Part shown: positions 1 through 8,286 of the stretch, one piece after another
Layout: each line of letters starts with the position of its first letter
Position numbering within the stretch: the first letter of the stretch is position 1
Assembly (NCBI GenBank): GCA_964550895.1
Contig: CAZKAP010000003.1
Coordinates: 1 to 64,000, forward strand
Direction: 5' to 3'
Length of the DNA stretch: 64,000 nucleotides
Origin: CAZKAP01 sp964550895
Lineage (GTDB): Bacteria > Bacteroidota > Bacteroidia > Flavobacteriales > Flavobacteriaceae
Program-made: the position numbers and the translations under genes
The notes under the pieces: generated by a model
Told to the model about the DNA's origin: nothing
The model's database searches: none
The model's input: only the letters and a program-made list of their open reading frames with translations

Positions 1-73
1 GCGAAAATAGCTCAGTTGGTAGAGCATCACCTTGCCAAGGTGGAGGTCGCGGGTTCGAATCCCGTTTTTCGCT
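1..73 (+). tRNA. tRNA-Gly (anticodon GCC)
   Basis: Full cloverleaf. The 7-bp acceptor stem pairs positions 1-7 with 66-72, with U73 as discriminator. The anticodon loop carries GCC at 34-36 and the T-arm contains GGGTTCGAATCCC. No CCA is encoded, which is common in Bacteroidota. It reads glycine GGC/GGU codons. A terminator follows directly, so it is the last gene of its transcript or a single-gene unit starting just before the window. Confidence 0.95.
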
Positions 74-74
74 C

Positions 75-100
75 AAAACGCTGCCCCGCAGCGTTTTTTT
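75..100 (+). terminator. Rho-independent terminator after tRNA-Gly
   Basis: An 8-bp stem (77-84 with 88-95) closes a CCC loop and is followed by a T run to position 100. It starts two bases after the tRNA 3' end. Confidence 0.85.
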
Positions 101-145
101 GTTGATAGTCCAACCTCCGCGCTACTCGTCAACTGCGGAGGCATC

Positions 146-230
146 GCTCGGATGGTGGAATTGGTAGACACGTTGGACTTAAAATCCAATGGCCATTGCG
201 GCCGTGCGGGTTCAAGTCCCGCTCCGAGTA
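146..230 (+). tRNA. tRNA-Leu (anticodon UAA)
   Basis: An 85-nt class II tRNA. The acceptor stem pairs 146-152 with 223-229 (first pair G-U) and the discriminator is A230. The anticodon stem is 173-177/185-189 with loop CTTAAAA, giving anticodon UAA at 180-182. The long variable arm and the T-arm (GCGGGTTCAAGTCCCGC) are typical of leucine tRNAs. No CCA is encoded. Confidence 0.95.
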
Positions 231-243
231 CGGATAAGGAGAA

Positions 244-271
244 AAGTCACTGCGCGTGCAGTGGCTTTTTT
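244..271 (+). terminator. Rho-independent terminator after tRNA-Leu
   Basis: A 10-bp stem (244-253 with 258-267, one G-T pair), loop GCGT, then a run of six T. Confidence 0.8.
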
Positions 272-558
272 ACTTTCTGGGCTGAGCTAAGCTTACTCAA
301 GTAAAGGCAGAGGAAGTAAAAAAGTAGACTGAAACCCGGCTTTACCCTTTCCATCAACCTACTTCAAAATTCAATGTAACTGTACGCATCCGGACGAAAT
401 AAAAAGAATAACTACCAACAAGACAGTTAATTACCCCTTCAAAAATTTCACTGTAAAATTTAAGACCATAACCTAACAAAAGTCATTTTATACCCTACTA
501 CACCTATATACTTTTGGGATGATTTTGTAATCGACTGTTCACTTAAATCCTCTTATTT
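272..558. other. AT-rich intergenic region upstream of pckG
   Basis: No convincing gene is present. The region becomes AT-rich towards pckG and must hold the pckG promoter. The only element I can name is the -7-like motif at 509-516. The reading frame that runs through both tRNA genes (32-304) is an artefact. Confidence 0.6.
509..516 (+). promoter_or_regulatory. Putative -7 element for pckG
   Basis: TACTTTTG matches the Bacteroidota -7 consensus TAnnTTTG and lies 43 bp before the pckG start codon. There is no clean TTG -33 element at the usual distance, only a T-rich stretch near 486-490, so the assignment is tentative. Confidence 0.45.
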
Positions 559-2412
559 ATGACGGAAATTAGCCCCTCGAAGGAAAAAATGGATGTGAAA
601 CACGGAGCCCTCAGAGAGTGGGTCTCCGAAATCGCTTCCCTATGTAAGCCCGATGCCATCCACTGGTGCGACGGTTCTCAAGAAGAGTACGATGCCCTTA
701 CACAGAAATTGGTGGATAAAGGCACGTTTATTCGTTTGAATCCCGAGAAACGACCCAATAGCTTTGCCTGCTTCTCCGACCCTAGCGATGTGGCCCGGGT
801 AGAAGACAAGACATTCATCTGCAGCCGCAGGAAAGATGATGCCGGCCCCACCAACAACTGGATGGACCCCAGGGAAATGAAAGCCACTCTGAATCCCCTG
901 TTCGATGGCTGTATGAAGGGACGCACCATGTATGTGATCCCATTCTGCATGGGTCCATTGGGCTCTCCCATCTCTCAGATCGGCGTGGAAATCACCGACT
1001 CGGAGTATGTAGTTACCAATATGCGCATCATGACCCGCATGGGTGTGGACGCGCTCAACCAACTGGGGACAGAAGGTGAATTCATCAAGTGCCTGCATTC
1101 GGTGGGAGCTCCCCTGGAAGAAGGACAGGAAGACGCCAAATGGCCTTGCAATCCAACCGTTAAGTACATCGTTCATTATCCCGAAGAAAGAAGTATAGTT
1201 TCTTACGGATCCGGATACGGAGGAAATGCCCTGCTGGGCAAGAAGTGTTTTGCCCTTCGCATCGCTTCGGTTATGGCCCGGGACGAGGGATGGCTGGCTG
1301 AGCATATGCTCATCCTCGGTGCCAAGAGTCCCGAAGGAGAAAAGACCTATGTGGCCGCCGCATTCCCAAGCGCCTGTGGAAAGACCAATTTCGCCATGCT
1401 GATTCCACCCAAGGGTATGGAAGGCTGGGAAATTACTACCGTAGGTGACGATATCGCCTGGATCAAGCCAGGCCCCGATGGCCGACTCTACGCCATCAAT
1501 CCCGAGGCCGGGTACTTCGGTGTGGCACCGGGTACCAACTACAAGACCAATCCCAATGCGATGGAGACCATCAAGGAGAACAGCATCTTTACGAACGTGG
1601 GTGTGACTCCTGACGGCGATGTCTGGTGGGAAGGGATCGGTACGGATATGCCCGAAGGCACCATCAACTGGCACGGAAACGTCCATACCAATTCTGAGGA
1701 AAAGGTGGCGCATCCCAATGCCCGCTTCACCTGCCCTGCCAGTCAATGCCCGAGTATAGATGAAAACTGGGAAAACCCGGAAGGCGTTCCCATCAGTGCC
1801 TTTATGGTCGGAGGACGTAGGAGTACGGCCGTTCCCCTGGTTTACCAGGCCGTGAATTGGAACTTCGGAGCCTACGCTGCGGCTACTATCGGTTCGGAAA
1901 TGACCGCTGCTGCCTTCGGACAGGTGGGTAAAGTACGGAGAGACCCCTTCGCCATGCTTCCCTTCTGCGGATACCATATGGCGGACTACTTCAACCACTG
2001 GTTGCAGTTCGGTCGATCCCTGTCGAATCCTCCGAGGATGTTCGTGGTCAATTGGTTCCGCAAGGATCAGGACGGTAACTTCCTGTGGCCTGGATTCGGT
2101 CAGAACATGAGGGTACTGGAATGGGTTATCGGCCGGGTACGCGGAAACGCCGGAGCGGTAGAAAGCCCCATCGGTTGGATGCCTACCTACAATGACATCA
2201 ACTGGGAAGGCCTTGATTTCTCTTACGAAGACTTTGAAGAAATCATGGATATCGACCGGGAGCAGTGGAAACAGGAAGTCCTGGGCCACGAGGAGCTCTT
2301 CGAGAGAATGTACGACAAGCTTCCAAAGGAGTTTACCTTCATGCGGGAACTGCTGCTGTCCAGTCTCTGGAGGTCTCCCGAGAAGTGGGAGCTGGCTCCT
2401 GAACGCATATAG
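559..2412 (+). CDS. pckG: Phosphoenolpyruvate carboxykinase (GTP)
   Basis: Cytosolic gluconeogenic enzyme converting oxaloacetate plus GTP to phosphoenolpyruvate, CO2 and GDP. The 617-residue length fits the GTP-dependent family. The family-specific P-loop FPSACGKTN is at residues 269-277 and includes the catalytic Cys273, which distinguishes it from the ATP-type enzyme (different P-loop, about 530 residues). Downstream motifs such as GDDIAW and FGVAPGTN are also typical. Single-gene unit with a promoter-like element upstream and a strong terminator downstream. A second in-frame ATG at residue 11 leaves the exact start slightly uncertain. Confidence 0.96.
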   Translation: MTEISPSKEKMDVKHGALREWVSEIASLCKPDAIHWCDGSQEEYDALTQKLVDKGTFIRLNPEKRPNSFACFSDPSDVARVEDKTFICSRRKDDAGPTNNWMDPREMKATLNPLFDGCMKGRTMYVIPFCMGPLGSPISQIGVEITDSEYVVTNMRIMTRMGVDALNQLGTEGEFIKCLHSVGAPLEEGQEDAKWPCNPTVKYIVHYPEERSIVSYGSGYGGNALLGKKCFALRIASVMARDEGWLAEHMLILGAKSPEGEKTYVAAAFPSACGKTNFAMLIPPKGMEGWEITTVGDDIAWIKPGPDGRLYAINPEAGYFGVAPGTNYKTNPNAMETIKENSIFTNVGVTPDGDVWWEGIGTDMPEGTINWHGNVHTNSEEKVAHPNARFTCPASQCPSIDENWENPEGVPISAFMVGGRRSTAVPLVYQAVNWNFGAYAAATIGSEMTAAAFGQVGKVRRDPFAMLPFCGYHMADYFNHWLQFGRSLSNPPRMFVVNWFRKDQDGNFLWPGFGQNMRVLEWVIGRVRGNAGAVESPIGWMPTYNDINWEGLDFSYEDFEEIMDIDREQWKQEVLGHEELFERMYDKLPKEFTFMRELLLSSLWRSPEKWELAPERI

Positions 2413-2460
2413 CTCGAGACTCTGCTCATTAACGGGCATGAACCGCCCGTCTGTTAAAAA

Positions 2461-2491
2461 GCCTGTGAAGCGCGCTTCACAGGCTTTTTTT
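2461..2491 (+). terminator. Rho-independent terminator after pckG
   Basis: A perfect 10-bp GC-rich stem (2461-2470 with 2475-2484), loop CGCG, preceded by A5 and followed by T7. Confidence 0.9.
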
Positions 2492-2562
2492 GCACTCGAT
2501 ATGGCGTCCCTGTCGTTTAGGGATATTGATTTATTTGTGGTTATAACCCGAATGCCTTTAGC

Positions 2563-3021
2563 ATGAAAACTGATGATCTCAAACGAACTCAATCGGCACG
2601 GCTAATCTTCCTGGGTATTTTGCTCTTCCTGCTGGGACTGATAGTCGGGTTGCTCGTCCCGGTTTTTGCCAATCCCCGTATGGGGGTTTCCAGCCACCTG
2701 GAAGGAGTCCTGAACGGGATGTTCCTGGTCCTGCTGGGCCTGATCTGGGAACGCCTTGAACTATCTACACGATGGCTCAGGCTCACCTTCTGGCTGGCTG
2801 TATATGGAACCTTTGTCAACTGGCTGGGTGTATTGATAGCAGCCGTATTCGATGCCGGGAAGATGCTCGGAATCGCCGCAGAAGGCAAGGAAGGTCCTCC
2901 TCTGGCGGAGGGCGTCGTCACCTTTAGCCTGATCTCCCTCTCCCTGGCCATGCTCATGGTAAGCATCACCATTCTTGTCGGGCTGAAGCGTGGGATGAAC
3001 CGAAGCGCGGCTTCGGCCTGA
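2563..3021 (+). CDS. Hydroxylaminobenzene mutase (HabA/HabB)-like membrane protein
   Basis: 152 residues with four predicted membrane helices (about 15-36, 48-62, 75-96, 117-140). The pattern GLLVPVFANPRMG, SHLEGVLNG, LLGLIW and YGTFVNWLG is what I associate with the small HAB-mutase family, which isomerises hydroxylaminobenzene to 2-aminophenol during nitrobenzene degradation. Many bacteria without such pathways carry relatives, so substrate and activity here are unknown. No nitroarene-degradation genes are nearby. Encoded alone between pckG and a mutarotase-fold gene on the same strand, with its own spacing on both sides. Family call from motif memory, not from a search. Confidence 0.65.
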   Translation: MKTDDLKRTQSARLIFLGILLFLLGLIVGLLVPVFANPRMGVSSHLEGVLNGMFLVLLGLIWERLELSTRWLRLTFWLAVYGTFVNWLGVLIAAVFDAGKMLGIAAEGKEGPPLAEGVVTFSLISLSLAMLMVSITILVGLKRGMNRSAASA

Positions 3022-3114
3022 TACCGGCAGCAATAGTTAATATTCATTTCCATAGGCAAATTGCCCTAGAGGCAACAGAGTTTTCGGTAAATTCAGGCTC
3101 ATAAGCCCATAAAT

Positions 3115-3990
3115 ATGTCCTGCATACTCAAGAACAACAACCTGATCCTGGAGCTCGAACTGCCCGGTCAAGGCTATATCGACTCGCGTTTCGACTGGTC
3201 CGGAAAAATTACATCCGTTAGCTACAAGGGAATAACGGTTACAGGCTCAGAAAAAGAAGGAGTATCAGAGTGTGGTAAAGGGTTCTACAACGAGTTTGGC
3301 ATCGATCAACCCCTGGGATACGAGCAGGCCGGGGCCGGAGGCCTGTTCCACAAGATCGGAGTCGGTCTGTTAAATAGAGATGCTGAAGACTACGATTTCT
3401 TCAAGCCCTACGAGGCAGAACCGGCAGACTTCACCGTAGTGCAGAGGACAGACAGCATTCACCTGGAGTGCCTTTCAGCCGAACATCTGGGCATTGCCTA
3501 CCTACTCACTAAGGAAATCCTGCTAACAGAGCAAGGCTTTGAGATTCGATACCAGTTGGAAAACACCGGCACGGAGTCCATACAGACCAACGAATACTGC
3601 CACAACTTCCTGTCGATGAACGGTGCACCCCTGGGCCCCGATTACCGGCTTGAATTTCCTTTCGACCTCCGGCCTGACCGCTTTGGGCAAATTGTAAATC
3701 CTGAGGGTGTGGTTGAGATCCGTGCCCGTGAAATCCATTTTAACGGCACCCCCGGGCAGCCCTTTTTTTTCAGTGATCTGTCCGGCGGGGAAACCGTCCC
3801 GGCACAATGGTCGCTCGAAAACAAGACTATCGGCCTGGGTATAAGCGAGGCATTAAGCGAAAGCACCGGATCGGTGAACCTGTGGGGCTACGGGCATGTG
3901 GTGAGCCCGGAACTATTCCTGAGCATAGACCTGGAACCCCAAGGTACAGTAGAATGGAGTCGGCTGTATAGGATATATGAATTGAATTAA
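3115..3990 (+). CDS. Galactose mutarotase-fold protein (aldose 1-epimerase-like)
   Basis: 291 residues, no signal peptide. The beta-rich sequence resembles the galactose-mutarotase-like fold: an early SRFDWSG strand, a central FHKIGVG segment, and a late block with YCHNFLS and a VVSPELF tail. Carbohydrate-binding mutarotase-like proteins of this size are often uncharacterised, and I cannot place a catalytic His/Glu pair with confidence. The true role could be sugar epimerisation or sugar binding. It is the last plus-strand gene before the minus-strand curli operon. Confidence 0.6.
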   Translation: MSCILKNNNLILELELPGQGYIDSRFDWSGKITSVSYKGITVTGSEKEGVSECGKGFYNEFGIDQPLGYEQAGAGGLFHKIGVGLLNRDAEDYDFFKPYEAEPADFTVVQRTDSIHLECLSAEHLGIAYLLTKEILLTEQGFEIRYQLENTGTESIQTNEYCHNFLSMNGAPLGPDYRLEFPFDLRPDRFGQIVNPEGVVEIRAREIHFNGTPGQPFFFSDLSGGETVPAQWSLENKTIGLGISEALSESTGSVNLWGYGHVVSPELFLSIDLEPQGTVEWSRLYRIYELN

Positions 3991-4115
3991 CCGGCACCTC
4001 AACGGATAATGACAATTTCTTGAGGCGAATCCGTCAGCGGCTGTTGATCGATGAGCACAGAAACGCAGCGAGTGACATACGCGAGTGGGAGCGTGAGCTG
4101 GCTGAGTAATTCCTG

Positions 4116-5648
4116 CTATTCCCAGAACGGCATAAAAGCGTCGGTGAATAGCAGTTCATTAAGCACTGAAGCGTTCTGTGTAGCCTGGGTCCTCTGAATC
4201 ACCCGTTCGCTGATCCCATCGTTCGATGTCCGGGTGTAGATTACGTATCCGTCGTTAGGAGCGTATTTGGGGTCCAGGTCGTTTAACCCCACCGGTTTCC
4301 CGGTGTCGATCTCCGTGCTCAGAGCAGTGGTGAAATCGTACTCGAACAGTCGGTTATCCAGCCTGCGATAGTCGGCGTTCTCTACCCCGGATACATCGCG
4401 GGAATACAGCAAGTGGTTCCCGTCCTGGGAGAAATCCAGGCCATCGAATGCTCCGGCCGCGCCCTGTACAATAACCTCTTCTACCAGTCCGGTGCCCGGG
4501 TTTACTATTATAATCCTGACATTATATCCGGAGGCGTCATTCGTCTTCACGGCCAGTAGTCCTGAGACCGGATTAACAGCGATTTCGGATACGAATTCGC
4601 CCACCGGTGCTTCAAAGACCACCCGACTACCGCTTCCATCCACACCGACTTCTATAAGCCGGTTGAAGTTTGGGAAATACAGGGCATCCCCATCATTGTC
4701 CCAGGTGAATTCGACCTCGTTCAGATTAAAACCGGCGATCTGATTAGCTCGGGTAAGCTGGGTGCGGTCGGTTCCATCAGGATTCATCAGGAATAGATGA
4801 GACTCCCCTCCTTCTAGCCCTATAAACGCAATCTTACCGGTGGTATAGTTGATCTTTGGACGGAAGGAACTCCGATCGTCCTCGGTAAGCTGAATTACAT
4901 TCTGGTCGATCTGATCCTCTTGCTGACCGATGGGCTCATCTCCAGAAAATATAACGGGATTGCCATCTATGTTGCGGACAAACAGGTATCGGTTATCGCT
5001 TACGCCCTGAACGGTAAAACTGGCGAATTCGCTCACTACCGGGTCGTTAATACCGTCATCCGCAGTCACCTGCCAAAAATAGGTCTTGCCAATCTTCAGG
5101 GATTCCACGGTCAGGGTCGTATCGGAAATCTGCTCGTAAATTTGGGTTTCAGCAGGGTCGGTCCGACGGAGCTCTAGGGTATACGTAATGGTATCGTCGT
5201 CATTGGAGGAAGAACTCCAAACCAGGTTCGGACTGCGCTCTACACCCGTTGCTTCGTCGGTAGGCGAAAGCAACTGCGGACGGAGCGGCGGAAGGTTGTT
5301 GGCTTCCAGGCTATCCAGTTCTATCACCACATTGGAAGTGGCTCCTTCCAGCACGTTGGCAGCCTCGAATGCCGTCTGATAATCCTGCTGATCCGCCTGT
5401 ACGGAGTATTCACCCGCAGTGATCTCATCGATCACGAACCTGCCATCTACATCCGTAAAGACCGTAGTGGAAGCCGGATTGGTAGTAATCTTCACATTCT
5501 GGACGGGTATGTTGGCCCCGCGGGACACTACGGTTCCTTGGAGTGTACCCGTATTGAGCGTGTCGAGGGTATCCTCCTGGCACGCCACCATTCCAAGCAG
5601 CAATAAAGCCACTGCTGCCAATCGATAAAGTGGGCTTTTAAAACGCAT
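4116..5648 (-). CDS. Lipoprotein with CarboxypepD-like, FnIII-like and TolB-type propeller domains; last gene of curli operon
   Basis: 510 residues. A lipoprotein signal ends at Cys23 (LLGMVACQED), followed by a carboxypeptidase-regulatory-like beta-sandwich (about 33-110), a fibronectin-III-like segment (about 120-215) and a PD40/TolB-like beta-propeller (about 215-505, with repeats such as RPKINYTTGKIAF and HLFLMNPDGTDRTQL). It is translationally coupled to csgG by an 11-bp overlap (5638-5648), so it is almost certainly made together with the curli secretion channel. The domain mix suggests a surface or periplasmic binding scaffold. A role in curli export or anchoring is inferred from position only; no E. 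coli csg gene corresponds to it. Confidence 0.75.
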   Translation of the reverse strand: MRFKSPLYRLAAVALLLLGMVACQEDTLDTLNTGTLQGTVVSRGANIPVQNVKITTNPASTTVFTDVDGRFVIDEITAGEYSVQADQQDYQTAFEAANVLEGATSNVVIELDSLEANNLPPLRPQLLSPTDEATGVERSPNLVWSSSSNDDDTITYTLELRRTDPAETQIYEQISDTTLTVESLKIGKTYFWQVTADDGINDPVVSEFASFTVQGVSDNRYLFVRNIDGNPVIFSGDEPIGQQEDQIDQNVIQLTEDDRSSFRPKINYTTGKIAFIGLEGGESHLFLMNPDGTDRTQLTRANQIAGFNLNEVEFTWDNDGDALYFPNFNRLIEVGVDGSGSRVVFEAPVGEFVSEIAVNPVSGLLAVKTNDASGYNVRIIIVNPGTGLVEEVIVQGAAGAFDGLDFSQDGNHLLYSRDVSGVENADYRRLDNRLFEYDFTTALSTEIDTGKPVGLNDLDPKYAPNDGYVIYTRTSNDGISERVIQRTQATQNASVLNELLFTDAFMPFWE

Positions 5649-7044
5649 TTTTGGGTCTGTAAACGGGTTGTCTAATTCCTAATCTGAACTCTATTCCCAA
5701 TCCGAAATTGTAATAGTAATCCTTTCTCCTGCCGTTGACTACGTTATCCAGGGCATCCGTCGTGGTCCAGTTATTCTCGGCAAATAAATGCAGGTAAATG
5801 TTCCTGCTTGCCTTATACTTAAGTCCGGCCCCGAGCTGCAGGTTTATTCCCGATGTATCCTCGGTGAGTCCTGGCTCCGGCGTTCGTAAATCTGCAATCC
5901 AGCCCGCACCCCCATACACCATGGGCGAGAACTTCTCGAAAGGAAGCAGCTGATACCCCAGTTGCAGGTGGGCCGCCATGTACTCCTTGTAATACGAACC
6001 CGCACCTCTGAAATAGAGGTAATCCCCTGCCAGGCCCAGACTCAGGCCCGGTGAGAAATACCGGTGGTAGGCCGCCCTTCCTCCGGCGCCAAGATTCTGC
6101 TCGCTGTAGTCGGCATTTAGCAGTGGGGACATGAAGGAAGTACTCAGGCTGTGCTTGTGGTACTTGAATTCCATCTCCCGGTTGTACAGCATATTTGCCT
6201 CGTCTTCTTCTTTGTTTTCGCGGTAAATACTGATCAGTGCCTCGTCGAGGTTTTGTCCTGCCCGGGACCGCCAGAGACCCGCTTCAATACCTTCTATCAC
6301 CAAAGATTCAACGGCGTTCTCGATGGCACTTTGGATGGCGAGCTGTATGGGTTCATTCTTGGTGATTCCGGTCTCTACTTCCAGAAGCCGCTGGAAATCT
6401 ACATAACGGAAAAGACTAGCGTCCAGAGCCTGCGAAAGTATGGTCTTGGAAACATAAACCGTTTTCAGAATCTTGCCGTTGGAAGTCGAAACCGCCCTCA
6501 GGTAAATCGTAATCCGGTCCTGCCTGTATTGGGTAGATCCCCCTACCCCGAAGTATCGGGCCCCAAATCCCCCGGTAATGATGTTGGAATCGTACGAAAT
6601 AATGCCCCCTTCCAGCAAAATGCCCGCGAACAAGAGCGGGGGAAGGTTAGGCCTTCCGCCTTGCGAGCCTTCGTACTCACTGCGGGTGGATCGGATAATA
6701 TTGCGTTCGTTGAGCAGGTTGGACAGGTTTTCCCTCTCGATGGGAATAAACCAGTTGCTGTCCTCCAGAGCCTTGATCAGCATGGTGGTAGCGCCCTGGG
6801 GAACGGCCGTGCTAAACGTACTCCCATTCTGCACGTCCTTGTATTGTCCGGTCTGATCCTTGAAATTATAGACCCCCACCACCACGGGTTCTGCCGGTTC
6901 GGGCAAATTCCTTAGCGATACCGTCTGGGGGGTGGTCTCCCCAGTTCTCGGGGCGGATGGAGCGACAGGTTGATTAAAATACGCACCGCAACCATAACAC
7001 GCCATAACGCAAGAGAGCACCAGTATATTCCGGCCTATTTTCAT
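5638..7044 (-). CDS. csgG: Curli secretion channel CsgG with C-terminal beta-barrel-like extension
   Basis: Outer-membrane lipoprotein channel for curlin secretion. Residues about 45-270 carry the CsgG domain, with family-typical blocks NGSTFSTAVPQGAT, DSNWFIPIERE and NLLNERNIIRST. The remaining roughly 190 residues are not part of E. coli CsgG (277 residues). They look like an outer-membrane barrel: alternating aromatic/glycine strands such as LSLGLAGDYLYF, MVYGGAGW and YYYNFGLGIEFRLG. ATG at 7044 gives 468 residues and a short signal peptide with a Cys near position 19 (YGCGAYF). A GTG at 7065 directly abutting the csgF stop would add seven residues. Overlaps the downstream lipoprotein gene. 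Confidence 0.9.
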   Translation of the reverse strand: MKIGRNILVLSCVMACYGCGAYFNQPVAPSAPRTGETTPQTVSLRNLPEPAEPVVVGVYNFKDQTGQYKDVQNGSTFSTAVPQGATTMLIKALEDSNWFIPIERENLSNLLNERNIIRSTRSEYEGSQGGRPNLPPLLFAGILLEGGIISYDSNIITGGFGARYFGVGGSTQYRQDRITIYLRAVSTSNGKILKTVYVSKTILSQALDASLFRYVDFQRLLEVETGITKNEPIQLAIQSAIENAVESLVIEGIEAGLWRSRAGQNLDEALISIYRENKEEDEANMLYNREMEFKYHKHSLSTSFMSPLLNADYSEQNLGAGGRAAYHRYFSPGLSLGLAGDYLYFRGAGSYYKEYMAAHLQLGYQLLPFEKFSPMVYGGAGWIADLRTPEPGLTEDTSGINLQLGAGLKYKASRNIYLHLFAENNWTTTDALDNVVNGRRKDYYYNFGLGIEFRLGIRQPVYRPKNAF

Positions 7045-7065
7045 GTTTGTTATTTTCGGGAGCAC

Positions 7066-7464
7066 TTAGTTGGGAACAATAATCTGGGTCTGTTCGCCGG
7101 TTCGGGTGTCCAGTATGTTGACGACCAGGCCCCCGGAGCCCTCGAAGATCTCCAGCAATAACTGCCCTACATTAAAGGTGCCGGGCTGCAGGCCATCTCC
7201 CAGTTGGGTGTCGAAAACGGACCGGGTCAATTGTCCCAGCAATTGCCGGTTCAGGCTCTCCTGAAACTGATCGAGTTCAGACTGATCGTTTCCGAAATTG
7301 GCAAAACTGTCCTGAAACGGGTTCTGAGCATTAGCCGAACTGAGCAGCCACTGATAATTAAACGTGTCTCCTCCGAAGTTCGGATTCTTGGGCGTGTATA
7401 TCAGCTGTTGACCGAAAGTAAAGCCGCAAGCCAAAAGGATAGCAACGAGTAGTTTTTTTTTCAC
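7066..7464 (-). CDS. csgF: Curli nucleation/assembly factor CsgF
   Basis: 132 residues with a signal peptide (about 1-18, LLACGFTFGQ). The mature N-terminus carries YTPKNPNFGGD and SSANAQNPF, closely matching the conserved CsgF N-terminal segment that plugs into the CsgG pore. In E. coli CsgF sits at the cell surface and couples CsgG to the CsgB nucleator. Packed between csgE (7 bp upstream) and csgG (starts 1-22 bp downstream). Confidence 0.92.
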   Translation of the reverse strand: MKKKLLVAILLACGFTFGQQLIYTPKNPNFGGDTFNYQWLLSSANAQNPFQDSFANFGNDQSELDQFQESLNRQLLGQLTRSVFDTQLGDGLQPGTFNVGQLLLEIFEGSGGLVVNILDTRTGEQTQIIVPN

Positions 7465-7471
7465 AGGGCAA

Positions 7472-8254
7472 TCAGTATTTGATTAAGTCTTGTCGTATGG
7501 CCCGGTTTTGCCGGAAATAGTAGTCCAGTCTTGCGACGGAATTCACAGCCATTTCCTGCAAATAGGCGGAGGCTGGATTCACAAAAAACTGCGACACCAG
7601 GTCCTGACCCGCATAGATCTTGATCATGGTATTACCCCCTATCGCGAGTTCCTCCGTTACTTTAACGATCTTTTCACCATTTATATTTTTATTGGTGTAT
7701 TCCAGAAAAAAATATCTGTAGAAATCTCGTCCCGGTTTGGTCTTGGTATCCTCAACCACCATACCCTTGAGAAGGTTCACTTCGGCCGGGGCCGATACGT
7801 CTGTGGTACGAGGCCTGGGTTGGTTTCGGCGAATCAGTCTTCCATTACCACTTTGACTCCGGACGAGTTCGATGCGGTCCTTTCCAATCACCTGCTTATC
7901 CTCGTAAATCAGAAGAAATACTATAAGTCGTTCACTACCAGTGTCCGCCGTTCTCCAAAGCCTTAGATTCTGTTTTTCGCCCGACTTTAAAACAAAATAG
8001 TCTTTTTCCTCAAGCAATACCTCGTAATCATCAAGGGTAGGGTAGTTAATCACCTTCAGGTGATAGGAAAGGCTCTTGTCGATTTGGGTCTTGTTAATGG
8101 CCGCAAAGTAGTATTCGAAAAGTTCGCCCTGCTGTTGGATGTCGATACGGGCCTCAACGCTGATGTTCGTTACCTGGGCCTCACAGCTGGGTGTAAGCAG
8201 CAAGCAGAGTCCAAATAGGTATAGGGATGTACGGAAAAACGGGCTCACATTCAC
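7472..8254 (-). CDS. csgE: CsgE-type curli export chaperone with extra N-terminal (CsgH-like) domain
   Basis: 260 residues, twice the E. coli CsgE length (129). After a signal peptide (to about residue 26) come two domains. The C-terminal half (about 155-260) matches CsgE: GMVVEDTKTKPGRDFYRYF aligns with the GLLTDHTxSxxGHDFYRAF block, followed by an Ig-like strand pattern and SQFFVNP. The N-terminal half (about 28-135: VEARIDIQQQGELFEYYFAAI, SLSYHLKV, YFVLKSGEK) resembles the Ig-like CsgH family of curli chaperones/inhibitors, though that match is weaker. CsgE caps CsgG in the periplasm and delivers curlin. The fusion would join an aggregation inhibitor to the gate adaptor. Confidence 0.85.
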   Translation of the reverse strand: MNVSPFFRTSLYLFGLCLLLTPSCEAQVTNISVEARIDIQQQGELFEYYFAAINKTQIDKSLSYHLKVINYPTLDDYEVLLEEKDYFVLKSGEKQNLRLWRTADTGSERLIVFLLIYEDKQVIGKDRIELVRSQSGNGRLIRRNQPRPRTTDVSAPAEVNLLKGMVVEDTKTKPGRDFYRYFFLEYTNKNINGEKIVKVTEELAIGGNTMIKIYAGQDLVSQFFVNPASAYLQEMAVNSVARLDYYFRQNRAIRQDLIKY

Positions 8255-8286
8255 GCTTTAGGCAAGCCCCGGAAGTATCGGAGCTA

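Noticed and set aside
32..304. 90-residue frame across the tRNA genes
   Set aside because: Runs through tRNA-Gly, a terminator and tRNA-Leu.
640..2592. 650-residue open frame antisense to pckG
   Set aside because: It is a shadow of the highly biased pckG codons; no start context, domain or signal, and the sense frame is an unambiguous enzyme.
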